DNA of 32,342 bases. Origin: a virus. Position 1 is the stretch's first letter, and the number at the start of each line of letters is the position of its first letter. The position numbers and the translations under genes were made by a program. The notes under the pieces are model-generated. The model saw only the letters and a program-made list of their open reading frames with translations. It was not told the origin of the DNA and did no database searches. This document shows positions 22,644 through 30,173 of this stretch, one piece after another. The stretch is from IMG/VR virus record IMGVR_UViG_3300013093_000157, positions 1 to 32,342 of that record; one strand, 5' to 3'.

Positions 22644-23129
22644 ATGCCAATTTTAGATCCTGCGGAAATAATGTTTACAAGCTTTGAACCAATTGTTCAG
22701 AATCGCTTCGTATTCTATATAGACGGTATCCCTTCATATTTGATCAAAAAAGCTGATGCTCCAGGCGTTACTTTAGGTGAGATCAAAATCGAACACATCA
22801 ACGTTTATCGTAAGTTAAAAGGTAAAGCAGAGTGGAAGGACATCGCCTTAGAATTATACAGTCCAATATCTCCATCAGGCCAACAAGCCGTAATGGAATG
22901 GGTGAGATTACATCACGAGTCAGTAACTGGCCGCGATGGTTACTCTGACTTCTATAAGAAAGACTGTAGCTTGACAATATTGGGTCCAGTTGGAGACGTA
23001 GTTTCCGAGTGGGTTATCAAAGGCGCTTTCATCAAAGAAACTGGCTTTGGTACATTTGATTGGGCTACTGCAGATCCTACTATGATAACTTTATCACTCG
23101 GAATGGATTATTGTGAATTGAATTATTGA
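22644..23129 (+). CDS. gp19: Tail tube protein (T4 gp19-type)
   Basis: 161 residues, matching the 160-170 of T4 gp19. Typical elements: FEPIVQNRFVFYIDGIPSYL at the start, KKADAPGVTLGEI, the central NVYRKLKGKAEWKDIALELY, then MEWVRLHH, and KDCSLTILGPVGDVVSEWVI near the end of the fold. The product stacks as hexameric rings to form the tube that carries the tape measure and delivers DNA. Its unit ends with the terminator at 23174. In T4-like phages gene 19 is normally next to 18 or one gene away, which agrees with the order here. Confidence 0.9.
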   Translation: MPILDPAEIMFTSFEPIVQNRFVFYIDGIPSYLIKKADAPGVTLGEIKIEHINVYRKLKGKAEWKDIALELYSPISPSGQQAVMEWVRLHHESVTGRDGYSDFYKKDCSLTILGPVGDVVSEWVIKGAFIKETGFGTFDWATADPTMITLSLGMDYCELNY

Positions 23130-23173
23130 GCTAAATTACTAGAACATTTATTGAACTTAATTTTTAATTTGTT

Positions 23174-23209
23174 AAAACCTCTGATATTTATAATAAAAGA
23201 GGTTTTTTT
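23174..23209 (+). terminator. Intrinsic terminator with a promoter box in its loop
   Basis: Stem AAAACCTC (23174-23181), a 17-base loop, stem GAGGTTTT (23199-23206) and a run of seven T ending at 23209. The loop holds TATTTATA (23185-23192), and the HNH gene's ATG follows the T run with no gap. It ends the tail-tube unit. Confidence 0.75.
23185..23192 (+). promoter_or_regulatory. Late-promoter-like TATTTATA box inside terminator loop
   Basis: TATTTATA preceded by GA, 17 bases before the HNH ATG. A transcript starting just downstream would lack the left stem arm, so it would escape this terminator. Confidence 0.5.
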
Positions 23210-23971
23210 ATGCTTACAAGTTACTTTCAAATTATTAGACAAGCTATCAAAGAAGATAGAACAAAAGACGGTGAAACTTATTATGAAGCTCACCACATAA
23301 TACCCAAATCTTTTGGTAAAAAAAGTTCAACAGTATTGCTCACAGCGGATGAACATTACAGAGTTCACAAAATACTAGTGGAGTGCTTTAAAGATCACTC
23401 ATTATACGCTTATAAAGTATATTGGGCTTTTCACAGAATGTCCTACGATGGATCAAAGACTTTAACAGAACAAGAATACAAAGAGGCAAGAGAATTATTA
23501 ATGCCACTATGGAAAAGAAAAAAATCTATAGAGCATAAAAAAAGAATTGGAAAATCTCACAAAGGAAAAAAACAAATCATTAATCCCAATACAGGAGAAT
23601 TTAAATTTATAGAATCATCAGAACTTCAAACTTATATAGATTTAGGATGGATAAATACCAATAAAAGTGTAGGAACAAAGAGATCAAATAAAAGTAAAAG
23701 TCTTATATCAATTAAAGCCACAGAATCTAAACTAGGAAAGATAGGAGAAGATTCCAGAGCAAGTAAAGGAATAGTTATATGTGAGAATATAGAAACAGGA
23801 GACAAAATAGAAGCGGGATCTGCTCTTCAAATGTCTAAAAAATTAGGCAATATCCATTATTCAGTTATACACGAAGCTTTAAATGGATCTAACTACACTA
23901 ATTATAAACCTAGATCAAAAGGCAGTAAGTACTATAATTTCCTTCAGACGCATAAGATATATTACAAATAA
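23210..23971 (+). CDS. HNH homing endonuclease with NUMOD-type repeats
   Basis: 253 residues. HNH core: YYEAHHIIPKSFGKKSS (His28-His29) and LTADEHYRVHKI (His49, His53); in place of the usual DN-L segment it has STVLLT, so the central Asn is not obvious. Downstream DNA-binding modules: KKSIEHKKRIGKSHKGKK (NUMOD3-like), a segment INPNTGEFKFIESSELQTYI, and GIVICENIETGDKIEAGSAL followed by LNGSNYTNYK (NUMOD1-like). It lacks the Cys4/His zinc finger of the other two endonucleases. AT-rich compared with tail genes. It sits between tail tube and gp26-type gene, where T4-like phages normally have none, together with the AT-rich gene at 24001. Confidence 0.8.
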   Translation: MLTSYFQIIRQAIKEDRTKDGETYYEAHHIIPKSFGKKSSTVLLTADEHYRVHKILVECFKDHSLYAYKVYWAFHRMSYDGSKTLTEQEYKEARELLMPLWKRKKSIEHKKRIGKSHKGKKQIINPNTGEFKFIESSELQTYIDLGWINTNKSVGTKRSNKSKSLISIKATESKLGKIGEDSRASKGIVICENIETGDKIEAGSALQMSKKLGNIHYSVIHEALNGSNYTNYKPRSKGSKYYNFLQTHKIYYK

Positions 23972-23980
23972 AACTCTATA

Positions 23981-23988
23981 TATTTATT
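23981..23988 (+). promoter_or_regulatory. Late-promoter-like TATTTATT box
   Basis: TATTTATT preceded by TA, 12 bases before the ATG at 24001; leader TAAAATTAAGAT. Confidence 0.45.
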
Positions 23989-24000
23989 TAAAATTAAGAT

Positions 24001-24555
24001 ATGATTAAATTAGAGACTCTATTAAAAGAAATAATTGACCAATCACAGTATCAATCTAAGTATGATACTTGGGAATTGGGTCTAATTAAAGCTTGGGGAC
24101 ATCTTTTATACCTTTCGTATCATAATATTCCTGATACAATTTCAAAAATAGTTGACGAAAAAATCACTAAAAAAACTTTTGAGGAGTATTATAGAAATGC
24201 AGACTCTGACGAAGATCTTCAAGATTGGATGAGTGATGAACCTCCAACAATGAATAAAGGCGTAGCAGTATTTGATAAAAATAGATTGTTTCAAATGATG
24301 ACTTCTGTTGCGAATAAAACAAAATTAAAAGATCCTTTAGTTATATACAGATACGATAATACTAATTACGATCAAGGTTGGAATTCTTATACTATAAATA
24401 AAAATGAATCAACCTATGGAGGAAAAGATAGGACTATGAGGTCTTATACACTACCTAAAGGATATCCTGTAATTTTTGCAGATGGAATTGCAGACGATGA
24501 CGAAGTGATTGTTAATCTATCAGCAGCAGAAAAAGCAAAATTTATAAATAAATAG
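24001..24555 (+). CDS. Possible ADP-ribosyltransferase-like protein, internal-protein leader
   Basis: 184 residues. The N-terminus MIKLETLLKEIIDQ resembles capsid-targeting leaders of T4 internal proteins, including an L-x-E site (LLKE, residues 7-10) like that cut by the head protease. The C-terminal half has the layout of mono-ADP-ribosyltransferases: PLVIYRYDN (Arg117 in the YR position), GWNSYTINKNESTYGG (residues 126-141, where STS would be; here SYT), LPKGYPVIFADGI and DDDEVIVNL (168 as catalytic Glu; Asp166 in place of the first Glu of E-x-E). The R-S-E order and spacing fit, but each motif is only partly conserved, so the protein may be diverged or inactive. T4 Alt is a packaged enzyme of this type. 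The gene is AT-rich and has its own box. Confidence 0.45.
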   Translation: MIKLETLLKEIIDQSQYQSKYDTWELGLIKAWGHLLYLSYHNIPDTISKIVDEKITKKTFEEYYRNADSDEDLQDWMSDEPPTMNKGVAVFDKNRLFQMMTSVANKTKLKDPLVIYRYDNTNYDQGWNSYTINKNESTYGGKDRTMRSYTLPKGYPVIFADGIADDDEVIVNLSAAEKAKFINK

Positions 24556-24561
24556 CTTTTC

Positions 24562-24580
24562 ACCGCGGTCTTTTTTTATG
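24562..24580 (+). terminator. Possible terminator right-arm remnant
   Basis: ACCGCGGTC followed by seven T. The palindrome ACCGCGGT is too short for a hairpin with a loop, and no left arm is present upstream. Its T run and following ATGC resemble those of the terminator at 23199-23212, so it may be half of an old terminator displaced by the inserted endonuclease gene. Confidence 0.25.
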
Positions 24581-24601
24581 CCGGAAAAAATTGTATTTGT
24601 A

Positions 24602-24609
24602 TATTTATA
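24602..24609 (+). promoter_or_regulatory. Late-promoter-like TATTTATA box
   Basis: TATTTATA preceded by TA, 16 bases before the gp26-type ATG; leader CTAAAATAAACAATTT. Confidence 0.55.
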
Positions 24610-24625
24610 CTAAAATAAACAATTT

Positions 24626-25387
24626 ATGGCAGAATCAAAGTTTACGGTACCCACAGAGATGGTGGATTTACCAAGCAAAGGATTACTATATCCTTCAACC
24701 AACGCTTTATCTTCGGGTAGTATAGAGTTAAAATATATGACCGCTAAAGAGGAGGATATATTGACCAACGTGAACCTGTTACGTCAGGGCATAGCTATTG
24801 AGAAGATGCTTAAGTCTATTATCAAATCCCCAATCAACTACGAGGATTTAGTCGTAGGAGACAGAAACGGATTGTTAGTTGCGGCTAGAATTTTGGCTTA
24901 CGGTAAAGATTACACTTTAAAGATCACAAATCCCAATACCGGAGAAGCGGAAGAGGTCAACGTAGATCTTCAAACTTTAAAGTACAAGGAAGTTGATTTC
25001 TCTGTGTTCCAAAACGGAGAAGTTACCTACGAGTTACCTTTCACCAAAAATGTGGTTACGTTCAAGATCCTTACGGTTGCAGACGACAAGCAAATCGACG
25101 AGGACATAAAAGCAATCAAAAAAACTTTGGGCTACGAACCAGGCGCAAGCGAGAGATTGAAGTACCAAATTACATCGGTTAACGGAGACAGAACTCAAAA
25201 GTCCATCAGAGACTTTATCGACTCGGGCGCTTTATTGGCAAGGGATTCCAACCCGTTGAGAAAGTACATGAACTCGGTTACTCCTGACATCGAAATGACC
25301 ACTACTGTAACTTTAAAGGACGGAACTACGTTGGACATCGACGTACCTATGACGTCGGAATTCTTTTTTCCCGGGCTCGGCGTATAG
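24626..25387 (+). CDS. gp26: Baseplate hub protein, T4 gp26-type
   Basis: 253 residues (T4 gp26 about 208). Landmarks of the family: VDLPSKGLLYPSTNALSSG, IELKYMTAKEEDILTNVNLL, IAIEKMLKSII, YEDLVVGDRNGLLVAARILA, YGKDYTLKITNP and the Phe-rich end TSEFFFPGLGV. In T4 relatives, gp26 belongs to the group that builds the baseplate hub and starts the tail. The next gene, 10 bases downstream, is short and resembles the accessory protein usually beside it. The unit is preceded by its own box. Confidence 0.8.
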   Translation: MAESKFTVPTEMVDLPSKGLLYPSTNALSSGSIELKYMTAKEEDILTNVNLLRQGIAIEKMLKSIIKSPINYEDLVVGDRNGLLVAARILAYGKDYTLKITNPNTGEAEEVNVDLQTLKYKEVDFSVFQNGEVTYELPFTKNVVTFKILTVADDKQIDEDIKAIKKTLGYEPGASERLKYQITSVNGDRTQKSIRDFIDSGALLARDSNPLRKYMNSVTPDIEMTTTVTLKDGTTLDIDVPMTSEFFFPGLGV

Positions 25388-25397
25388 AGCAGTCTTT

Positions 25398-25658
25398 ATG
25401 ACCGAAATCTTCGAGTTAGTTTATCACGGAGGTGGAGGTTTCAGTTACTCTGAAGTGTGGAACATGCCGGTTACACATAGACGTTTCAATCTAAAAAAGA
25501 TCAACGAGTACCTCGAGAAGGTAGAAGAGTACAAAGACCAACAAAAACAAACGTTAACGGATAAGTCCGATCTAACCGCCGTGAAAGTACCAGAACAGGT
25601 AAATAAGGCCAGTCAGAAACAACCTTCCTACGTATCCAAAGTAAAGCAAAAGAAATAG
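25398..25658 (+). CDS. Small gp51-like hub assembly protein (tentative)
   Basis: 86 residues. The start EIFELVYHGGGGFSYSEVWNMPVTHRR contains the phrase SYSEVWNMPV-x-HRR, as found in small chaperone or assembly proteins that follow the gp26-type gene in T4-like phages (T4 gp51, or the C-terminal extension of tail assembly chaperones in other phages). A helix LKKINEYLEKVEEYKDQQK and a Lys/Gln-rich tail follow. The position between gp26 and the tape measure fits a tape-measure or hub chaperone. I see no slippery site joining it to the gene before, which ends in its own stop 10 bases upstream. Confidence 0.55.
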   Translation: MTEIFELVYHGGGGFSYSEVWNMPVTHRRFNLKKINEYLEKVEEYKDQQKQTLTDKSDLTAVKVPEQVNKASQKQPSYVSKVKQKK

Positions 25659-25668
25659 GTAAGATCGA

Positions 25669-25676
25669 TATTTATA
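25669..25676 (+). promoter_or_regulatory. Late-promoter-like TATTTATA box
   Basis: TATTTATA preceded by GA, 17 bases before the tape-measure ATG; leader CCTAAGAAACGAACTAA. It is the last box in the window, so it probably drives all genes to the right edge. Confidence 0.55.
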
Positions 25677-25693
25677 CCTAAGAAACGAACTAA

Positions 25694-27985
25694 ATGGCCG
25701 ATAAAGATCCTAAAAGCGCAGTTGGTAGTGATTTGAAAGGGGCGATTTCAAACCTTAAATCATTTACCGACGCTACAGAAGCTCAAAACGCTGGGCTAAA
25801 AGATTCTATCAATCTGTTGAAGGACATGAGTAGGTCCTACGATAGAATAGCTGATAGAGTCTCTGCCATGAATAAGGCCACTATCAATACGAATAAGTTA
25901 GAGAAAGAATTAGAGAAGGTCAAACAACAGCAGAATCGTGCCGCCAGAGAATTGGCTGAGTGGGAAAAACAACAGTCGGAAACCGTTAAGATGTATAACA
26001 AGGATCTTAACGCAGAGTTGTTATTGCAACAAAAGATCAACAACAAAGAATTAGAGGGCACTCAATTAAAAAAGGCGAACAAATACCTTAGATCTTTGCA
26101 GAACGATCTTGAGTATCAATCGTACAAGACTTCCATTATGGCCGTTAACAAAGCCAGAGAAGAGGTAGACTTGATGCAAGAAAGAGTGGACGAAGAAAAG
26201 TTGATAGCGGAAAAAATCGGATTCACTGGTAACTTACTAAAACAGTCGAACAAATATTTAGGCATCGGTGGAGGACTTTACGGAAAAATAGTAGAAGAAG
26301 CAAGGGAAGGTGAAGTAAAAACCAAGGGCACCGTAATTGCTGTTGCCGCTTTGGCCGCTGGTTTAGCATTGGCCGCAAAAGTAGGAGGAAAGGTAATAAG
26401 CGGTACTACGGATCAAATGTCAAAATTGTCCGATTCCGATACTATTCAAAAAATGACGAGCGGAGTTTCGGGACTTCTTAAAAATATTCCATTTGTGGGA
26501 GGTCTTTTGGGTGGAATGGTTGATTCTGTATCTGCATTTTTGGATTTGACAATTAATGCTTCTAGTAAAGTGCAAAAAATGGGTCGTGAATTGGGTCTTA
26601 GTGCAGCTGAAGCCTTAAGATTAAATAATTCATTTAGTCAATTCTCCAGTAATACAAATGATGTTTTAGTAAATAGCGAAAAATTATTTCAAACTCAAAT
26701 AGAATTAGGCCAGCAATTAGGAGTTTTAAATACCGTATCTAATGATAGATTACAAACTGATATTCATTTAAAAGAAATAGCGGGATTAGATCTACAAACG
26801 AGAGGTTCTTTGGTAGAATCTTCTGTTATTCTTGGTCAAAATCAAAAAGACATCATGAATTCCGTGTTTGCTCAAGTCAAAGGACTTAAACAAGCCACAG
26901 GAATTCAATTGGATCAAAAAGGAGTTCTTAAGGAAGCATCGAATCTTGGAGGTTATCTAGGATTATCCTTTGCCAAATACCCAGCGCAATTGACCAAGAG
27001 CTTGATTTCTATCAAAGCCATGGGACTTGAGTTAAAACAACTTGACTCAATGGCCAGCTCTTTCTTGGACTTCGAGTCAAGCATATCCAGCGAGTTCGAA
27101 GCGCAGTTATTGACCGGCAAAGACATCAACTTAACCAAAGCCAGAGAGTTGTTCTTGAATAACGACTTGGCCGGCGCAGCCCAAGAAATTACGAGTCAAG
27201 TCGGTAGCTCTGCTGATTTCATGAAGATGAACAGAATCCAGGCAGAATCCTTAGCGAAAGCCATGGGAATGACCAGGGATCAAATGGGAGACATGTTGAA
27301 GAAGCAAGAGTATATGTCTAAGATCGGAGCCAAAGACACGGATAACGCTCAGAAACAGTACCAGTTAGCATTAGCAAAATACGGTACTCAAAAAGAAATG
27401 TCAGCAATGCTTGGAGAAGATACAGCTAATGCTATCATGAACGCGTCTGCTCAAGAAAAGATCGCAGGATTAATGGACAAAATTAAACAAGGATTTATTG
27501 ATTTAATATCAAATAGTAATATCACTGGTTTTATAGATAGAGCTATTAAGTGGCTTGGAGAAAAAGGAACTATTGAATATATAATTAGTAAAATAAAAGG
27601 ATTCTTTTCTACTGTCTTGACTGTTACTGGAAATGTAGTCGGTGGAATCATGAAATTTTTGAACTATATTCCTGGAATTAACATAGACGAAGGGTTGATA
27701 GAAACTGTTTCCAACTTGGGTAGATCTTTGGGTACGGCAACAATCGGTGGAGGAAACGCATTCGCAACTCCAGCTACTGTATCCGAAAACAAAGCAAAAT
27801 CCGAAGCTGGCAAAACACAAGTGACTCCACCTCAAAATCAATTTGCGGGCGGAGCTTCGCCAATAGTTAACCTTAACGTAACTAACAAACTTGATCCTAT
27901 TACCGGTAAATCCGTAGTGGAAGTAACTGACGTTAGTTATTCTCCAAATTTGGACAAAACTGCTAATCATTCAAACGGTCATTAA
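25694..27985 (+). CDS. Tail tape measure protein
   Basis: 763 residues. An N-terminal coiled coil (about 35-180: LEKELEKVKQQQNRAARELA, LQNDLEYQSYKTSI) is followed by an Ala/Gly hydrophobic segment, TVIAVAALAAGLALAAKVGG (about 210-230), a second hydrophobic region (about 255-280: KNIPFVGGLLGGMVDSVS), a helical middle with GLSAAEALRLNN, and another hydrophobic stretch near 640-660. The end is Asn/Pro-rich, INLNV-type beta. Coiled coil plus membrane-like segments is the usual mark of a tape measure, which sets tail length. In T4 gp29 does this together with hub functions. The length predicts a tail of about 110 nm if each residue spans 1.5 Angstrom. Codon use shifts to AT-rich at about 26500-26960 and 27470-27660. 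Confidence 0.8.
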   Translation: MADKDPKSAVGSDLKGAISNLKSFTDATEAQNAGLKDSINLLKDMSRSYDRIADRVSAMNKATINTNKLEKELEKVKQQQNRAARELAEWEKQQSETVKMYNKDLNAELLLQQKINNKELEGTQLKKANKYLRSLQNDLEYQSYKTSIMAVNKAREEVDLMQERVDEEKLIAEKIGFTGNLLKQSNKYLGIGGGLYGKIVEEAREGEVKTKGTVIAVAALAAGLALAAKVGGKVISGTTDQMSKLSDSDTIQKMTSGVSGLLKNIPFVGGLLGGMVDSVSAFLDLTINASSKVQKMGRELGLSAAEALRLNNSFSQFSSNTNDVLVNSEKLFQTQIELGQQLGVLNTVSNDRLQTDIHLKEIAGLDLQTRGSLVESSVILGQNQKDIMNSVFAQVKGLKQATGIQLDQKGVLKEASNLGGYLGLSFAKYPAQLTKSLISIKAMGLELKQLDSMASSFLDFESSISSEFEAQLLTGKDINLTKARELFLNNDLAGAAQEITSQVGSSADFMKMNRIQAESLAKAMGMTRDQMGDMLKKQEYMSKIGAKDTDNAQKQYQLALAKYGTQKEMSAMLGEDTANAIMNASAQEKIAGLMDKIKQGFIDLISNSNITGFIDRAIKWLGEKGTIEYIISKIKGFFSTVLTVTGNVVGGIMKFLNYIPGINIDEGLIETVSNLGRSLGTATIGGGNAFATPATVSENKAKSEAGKTQVTPPQNQFAGGASPIVNLNVTNKLDPITGKSVVEVTDVSYSPNLDKTANHSNGH

Positions 27986-28004
27986 TACCATAACAACTAA
28001 CTAA

Positions 28005-29858
28005 ATGCCAAAATTAGTCGACTTAAAAACATCGTTAAAGGACCTTAAATTCGGTAAGGATCAAATTGGTGGAGGAAACTCTGGTCAACCTTATCAAACT
28101 TTTTCCATACCAGACGATAATGCTACTCCACTAATTACGGACTTTTGGCAAAATAACAACTCTAGCTTGGACTACCCTATCAGAGGTGGTAGTTTAATTG
28201 GATCGGATATCGGTGCTTACACTTTAAACGGACAAATAGACAAGAACAGAATACAAAAGTTCTTAAAAGATCCAAACAGAGGTAGAAACTTCATACAAAA
28301 ACAGGTAGGATTACAGAGATCGAATCCTTTGATGGAGACCGGTAACGCGGACAGCAGCAACATTTTAAGCACGATTCAAAACATAATTGGTCCTATTCCA
28401 AGCGTTTTATTGGGATTGGGTTCAAATTTGGGAGGACTGTTCAATTTTACTGGAGCAGGAGGAAACAATCAAATTTACAACGACGGCAAAAATACTTTGG
28501 CTCAAGTCTTGGCTTCTGGCACAGGAGTGCACATAGAAAGAGCCGGAAAAATACCTTTCGATACCAACGCTAGATATTATACAGACGTAGTAGGAGCTCA
28601 GTTGTATTACAATACCAACGAAGTTTCTCAAGTGAATCGTTTGTTACTATTACAAAGTAGCAAATTGTCTTCTGGAATTTCGGGCAATCAGTATAAAAGT
28701 ATTCCTATCAACGCTCTTGGACTTGGTATATCCCCAAGAAATTTGATATTGTTCGATTATCCTGGAGGTCCTAACTCAACTTACGGCGTAGGCAATACTA
28801 CAATATTAAGATCAGTAAACAGTTCGGAAGCTTACGACCTAACGCAAGATCCTAGTTCCAATTCGCCTTTTCCTAACGTATTCACTATGGCTTACGAGCA
28901 AATAATGAATGCGCAAAACAACACTCCTCAAAGTTTGGCTTCTAACGGTCAAAATAGAAACGCAACTACTTTAAACGATTATAGAAAAGTTACGGGAGCT
29001 CCGGCAGGAAGTAACGTTTGGGACAAATCGGAAGGCGTAGACTATAGATTCTACAACAACGGTGTGGATAAAATGAACAGCGCAAACTTGGCAGCGTTAA
29101 TAGCAAACGATCCTTTCGAGAACATAACTCCAGGATCTGACTCTGACGACATCATAAAGTTTGGATTCGAATGTATGAGCAACGATTACGTTGGTCAATC
29201 CACTCCGCTTTTCTTTAGAGCGTTTTTGACCAATGGAATAAACGACAATAACAGCGGTGAATGGGGTTCTTTTAAATACATGGGTAGAGGTGAAACGTTT
29301 TACACTTATCAAGGATTCAATAGATCTATATCTTTTGGATTCAAGATAGCAGTATTTTCTCAACAAGAAATAAAACCTTTATACAATAAATTAAATTATT
29401 TAGTTTCACAGGTATATCCTGACTATTCAAGCGCTGGATACATGAGAGCGCCAATAGTTAAGTTAACAATAGGAGATTATTTGTACAGAGTTCCAGGAGT
29501 TTTAGAGAGCGTGAATTTGACAGTAGACAACGGTACTCCATGGGAGTTGACAAGTTACGGTACGAACAATCAAGACGTTGCTCAAGTTCCAAAAGTAATA
29601 GAAGTTGCCGTATCGTTCAAACCAATATTCGACGAGTTACCTAGAAGATCGGTTCCAGGAAGCGATCCTACTCAAACCGTTGGATCCGCGATTGTGGGTA
29701 GAAGAGGATTTTTGAACGTGACTACTGGTAGCTTACAAGTTCCTAAGCCTATATTGAATGCGCAACCGGTACAAACTACTAGAACTACTCCTACGACTTT
29801 CGATAAAACTAATTTGACATTACAATCAAATCCAACGGGTATAGTGCCTAAAAAATAA
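28005..29858 (+). CDS. Baseplate protein, probably tube-fold (gp48/gp54-like)
   Basis: 617 residues. The N-terminal two thirds are Asn/Gly/Ser-rich with no clear motifs. The C-terminal part (about 380-550) shows the order seen in tail-tube initiators: FFRAFLTNGI, FKYMGRGETFYTYQGFNRSI, FGFKIAVFSQQEIKPLYNK, a KLTIGDYLYRVPGVLESVNL strand pair, WELTSYGT, and PKVIEVAVSFKPIFD. T4 gp48 and gp54 are tube-like proteins that cap the baseplate and nucleate the tube; I infer a similar role. An Asn/Thr/Pro tail ends the protein. The gene begins 20 bases after the tape measure with leader AACAACTAACTAA and no box. Confidence 0.55.
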   Translation: MPKLVDLKTSLKDLKFGKDQIGGGNSGQPYQTFSIPDDNATPLITDFWQNNNSSLDYPIRGGSLIGSDIGAYTLNGQIDKNRIQKFLKDPNRGRNFIQKQVGLQRSNPLMETGNADSSNILSTIQNIIGPIPSVLLGLGSNLGGLFNFTGAGGNNQIYNDGKNTLAQVLASGTGVHIERAGKIPFDTNARYYTDVVGAQLYYNTNEVSQVNRLLLLQSSKLSSGISGNQYKSIPINALGLGISPRNLILFDYPGGPNSTYGVGNTTILRSVNSSEAYDLTQDPSSNSPFPNVFTMAYEQIMNAQNNTPQSLASNGQNRNATTLNDYRKVTGAPAGSNVWDKSEGVDYRFYNNGVDKMNSANLAALIANDPFENITPGSDSDDIIKFGFECMSNDYVGQSTPLFFRAFLTNGINDNNSGEWGSFKYMGRGETFYTYQGFNRSISFGFKIAVFSQQEIKPLYNKLNYLVSQVYPDYSSAGYMRAPIVKLTIGDYLYRVPGVLESVNLTVDNGTPWELTSYGTNNQDVAQVPKVIEVAVSFKPIFDELPRRSVPGSDPTQTVGSAIVGRRGFLNVTTGSLQVPKPILNAQPVQTTRTTPTTFDKTNLTLQSNPTGIVPKK

Positions 29859-29864
29859 TTTTAA

Positions 29865-30173
29865 ATGTTCAACAGATACCAAACCATATCAATACAGAGC
29901 GATCCGGTTAGCGGAAGTCAATTCTTTGCAAACGCAATCTACCCTGACATTCCCGTAACCGACGACGACGCTTACGTTGTTACTACGATGGGAGACAGAT
30001 TGGACATAATGGCCCAAAACTTTTACAACGACGTAGACTTTTGGTGGATCATAGCCTCAGCAAATTCTTTGACTGGAGATTCTTTATTTCCTCCAGTTGG
30101 AATGCAGTTAAGAATTCCTGCAAATTTGGTGAGCATAGTAAACAGTTACAAAAAAATAAACTCAATTAGATAA
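29865..30173 (+). CDS. gp53/LysM-type baseplate wedge protein
   Basis: 102 residues. After a short start (MFNRYQTISIQSDPVSGSQ), the core TMGDRLDIMAQNFYNDVDFWWIIASAN and the end VGMQLRIPANL form a LysM-like fold: GDRLD-x-x-A, WW-x-I-x-x-x-N and G-x-x-LRIP are its signature. The same signature occurs in T4 gp53 and in tail protein X of P2-type phages. It would bind either a glycan or a baseplate partner. It is about half the length of T4 gp53 (196 residues), so it holds little beyond the LysM unit. It overlaps the next gene by one base (TAATG). Confidence 0.75.
   Translation: MFNRYQTISIQSDPVSGSQFFANAIYPDIPVTDDDAYVVTTMGDRLDIMAQNFYNDVDFWWIIASANSLTGDSLFPPVGMQLRIPANLVSIVNSYKKINSIR

Noticed and set aside
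25380-25400. A frameshift fusion between the gp26-type and the small following gene
   Set aside because: The first frame ends in its proper stop with a family-typical Phe-rich end, and there is no slippery site; they are two ordinary genes.
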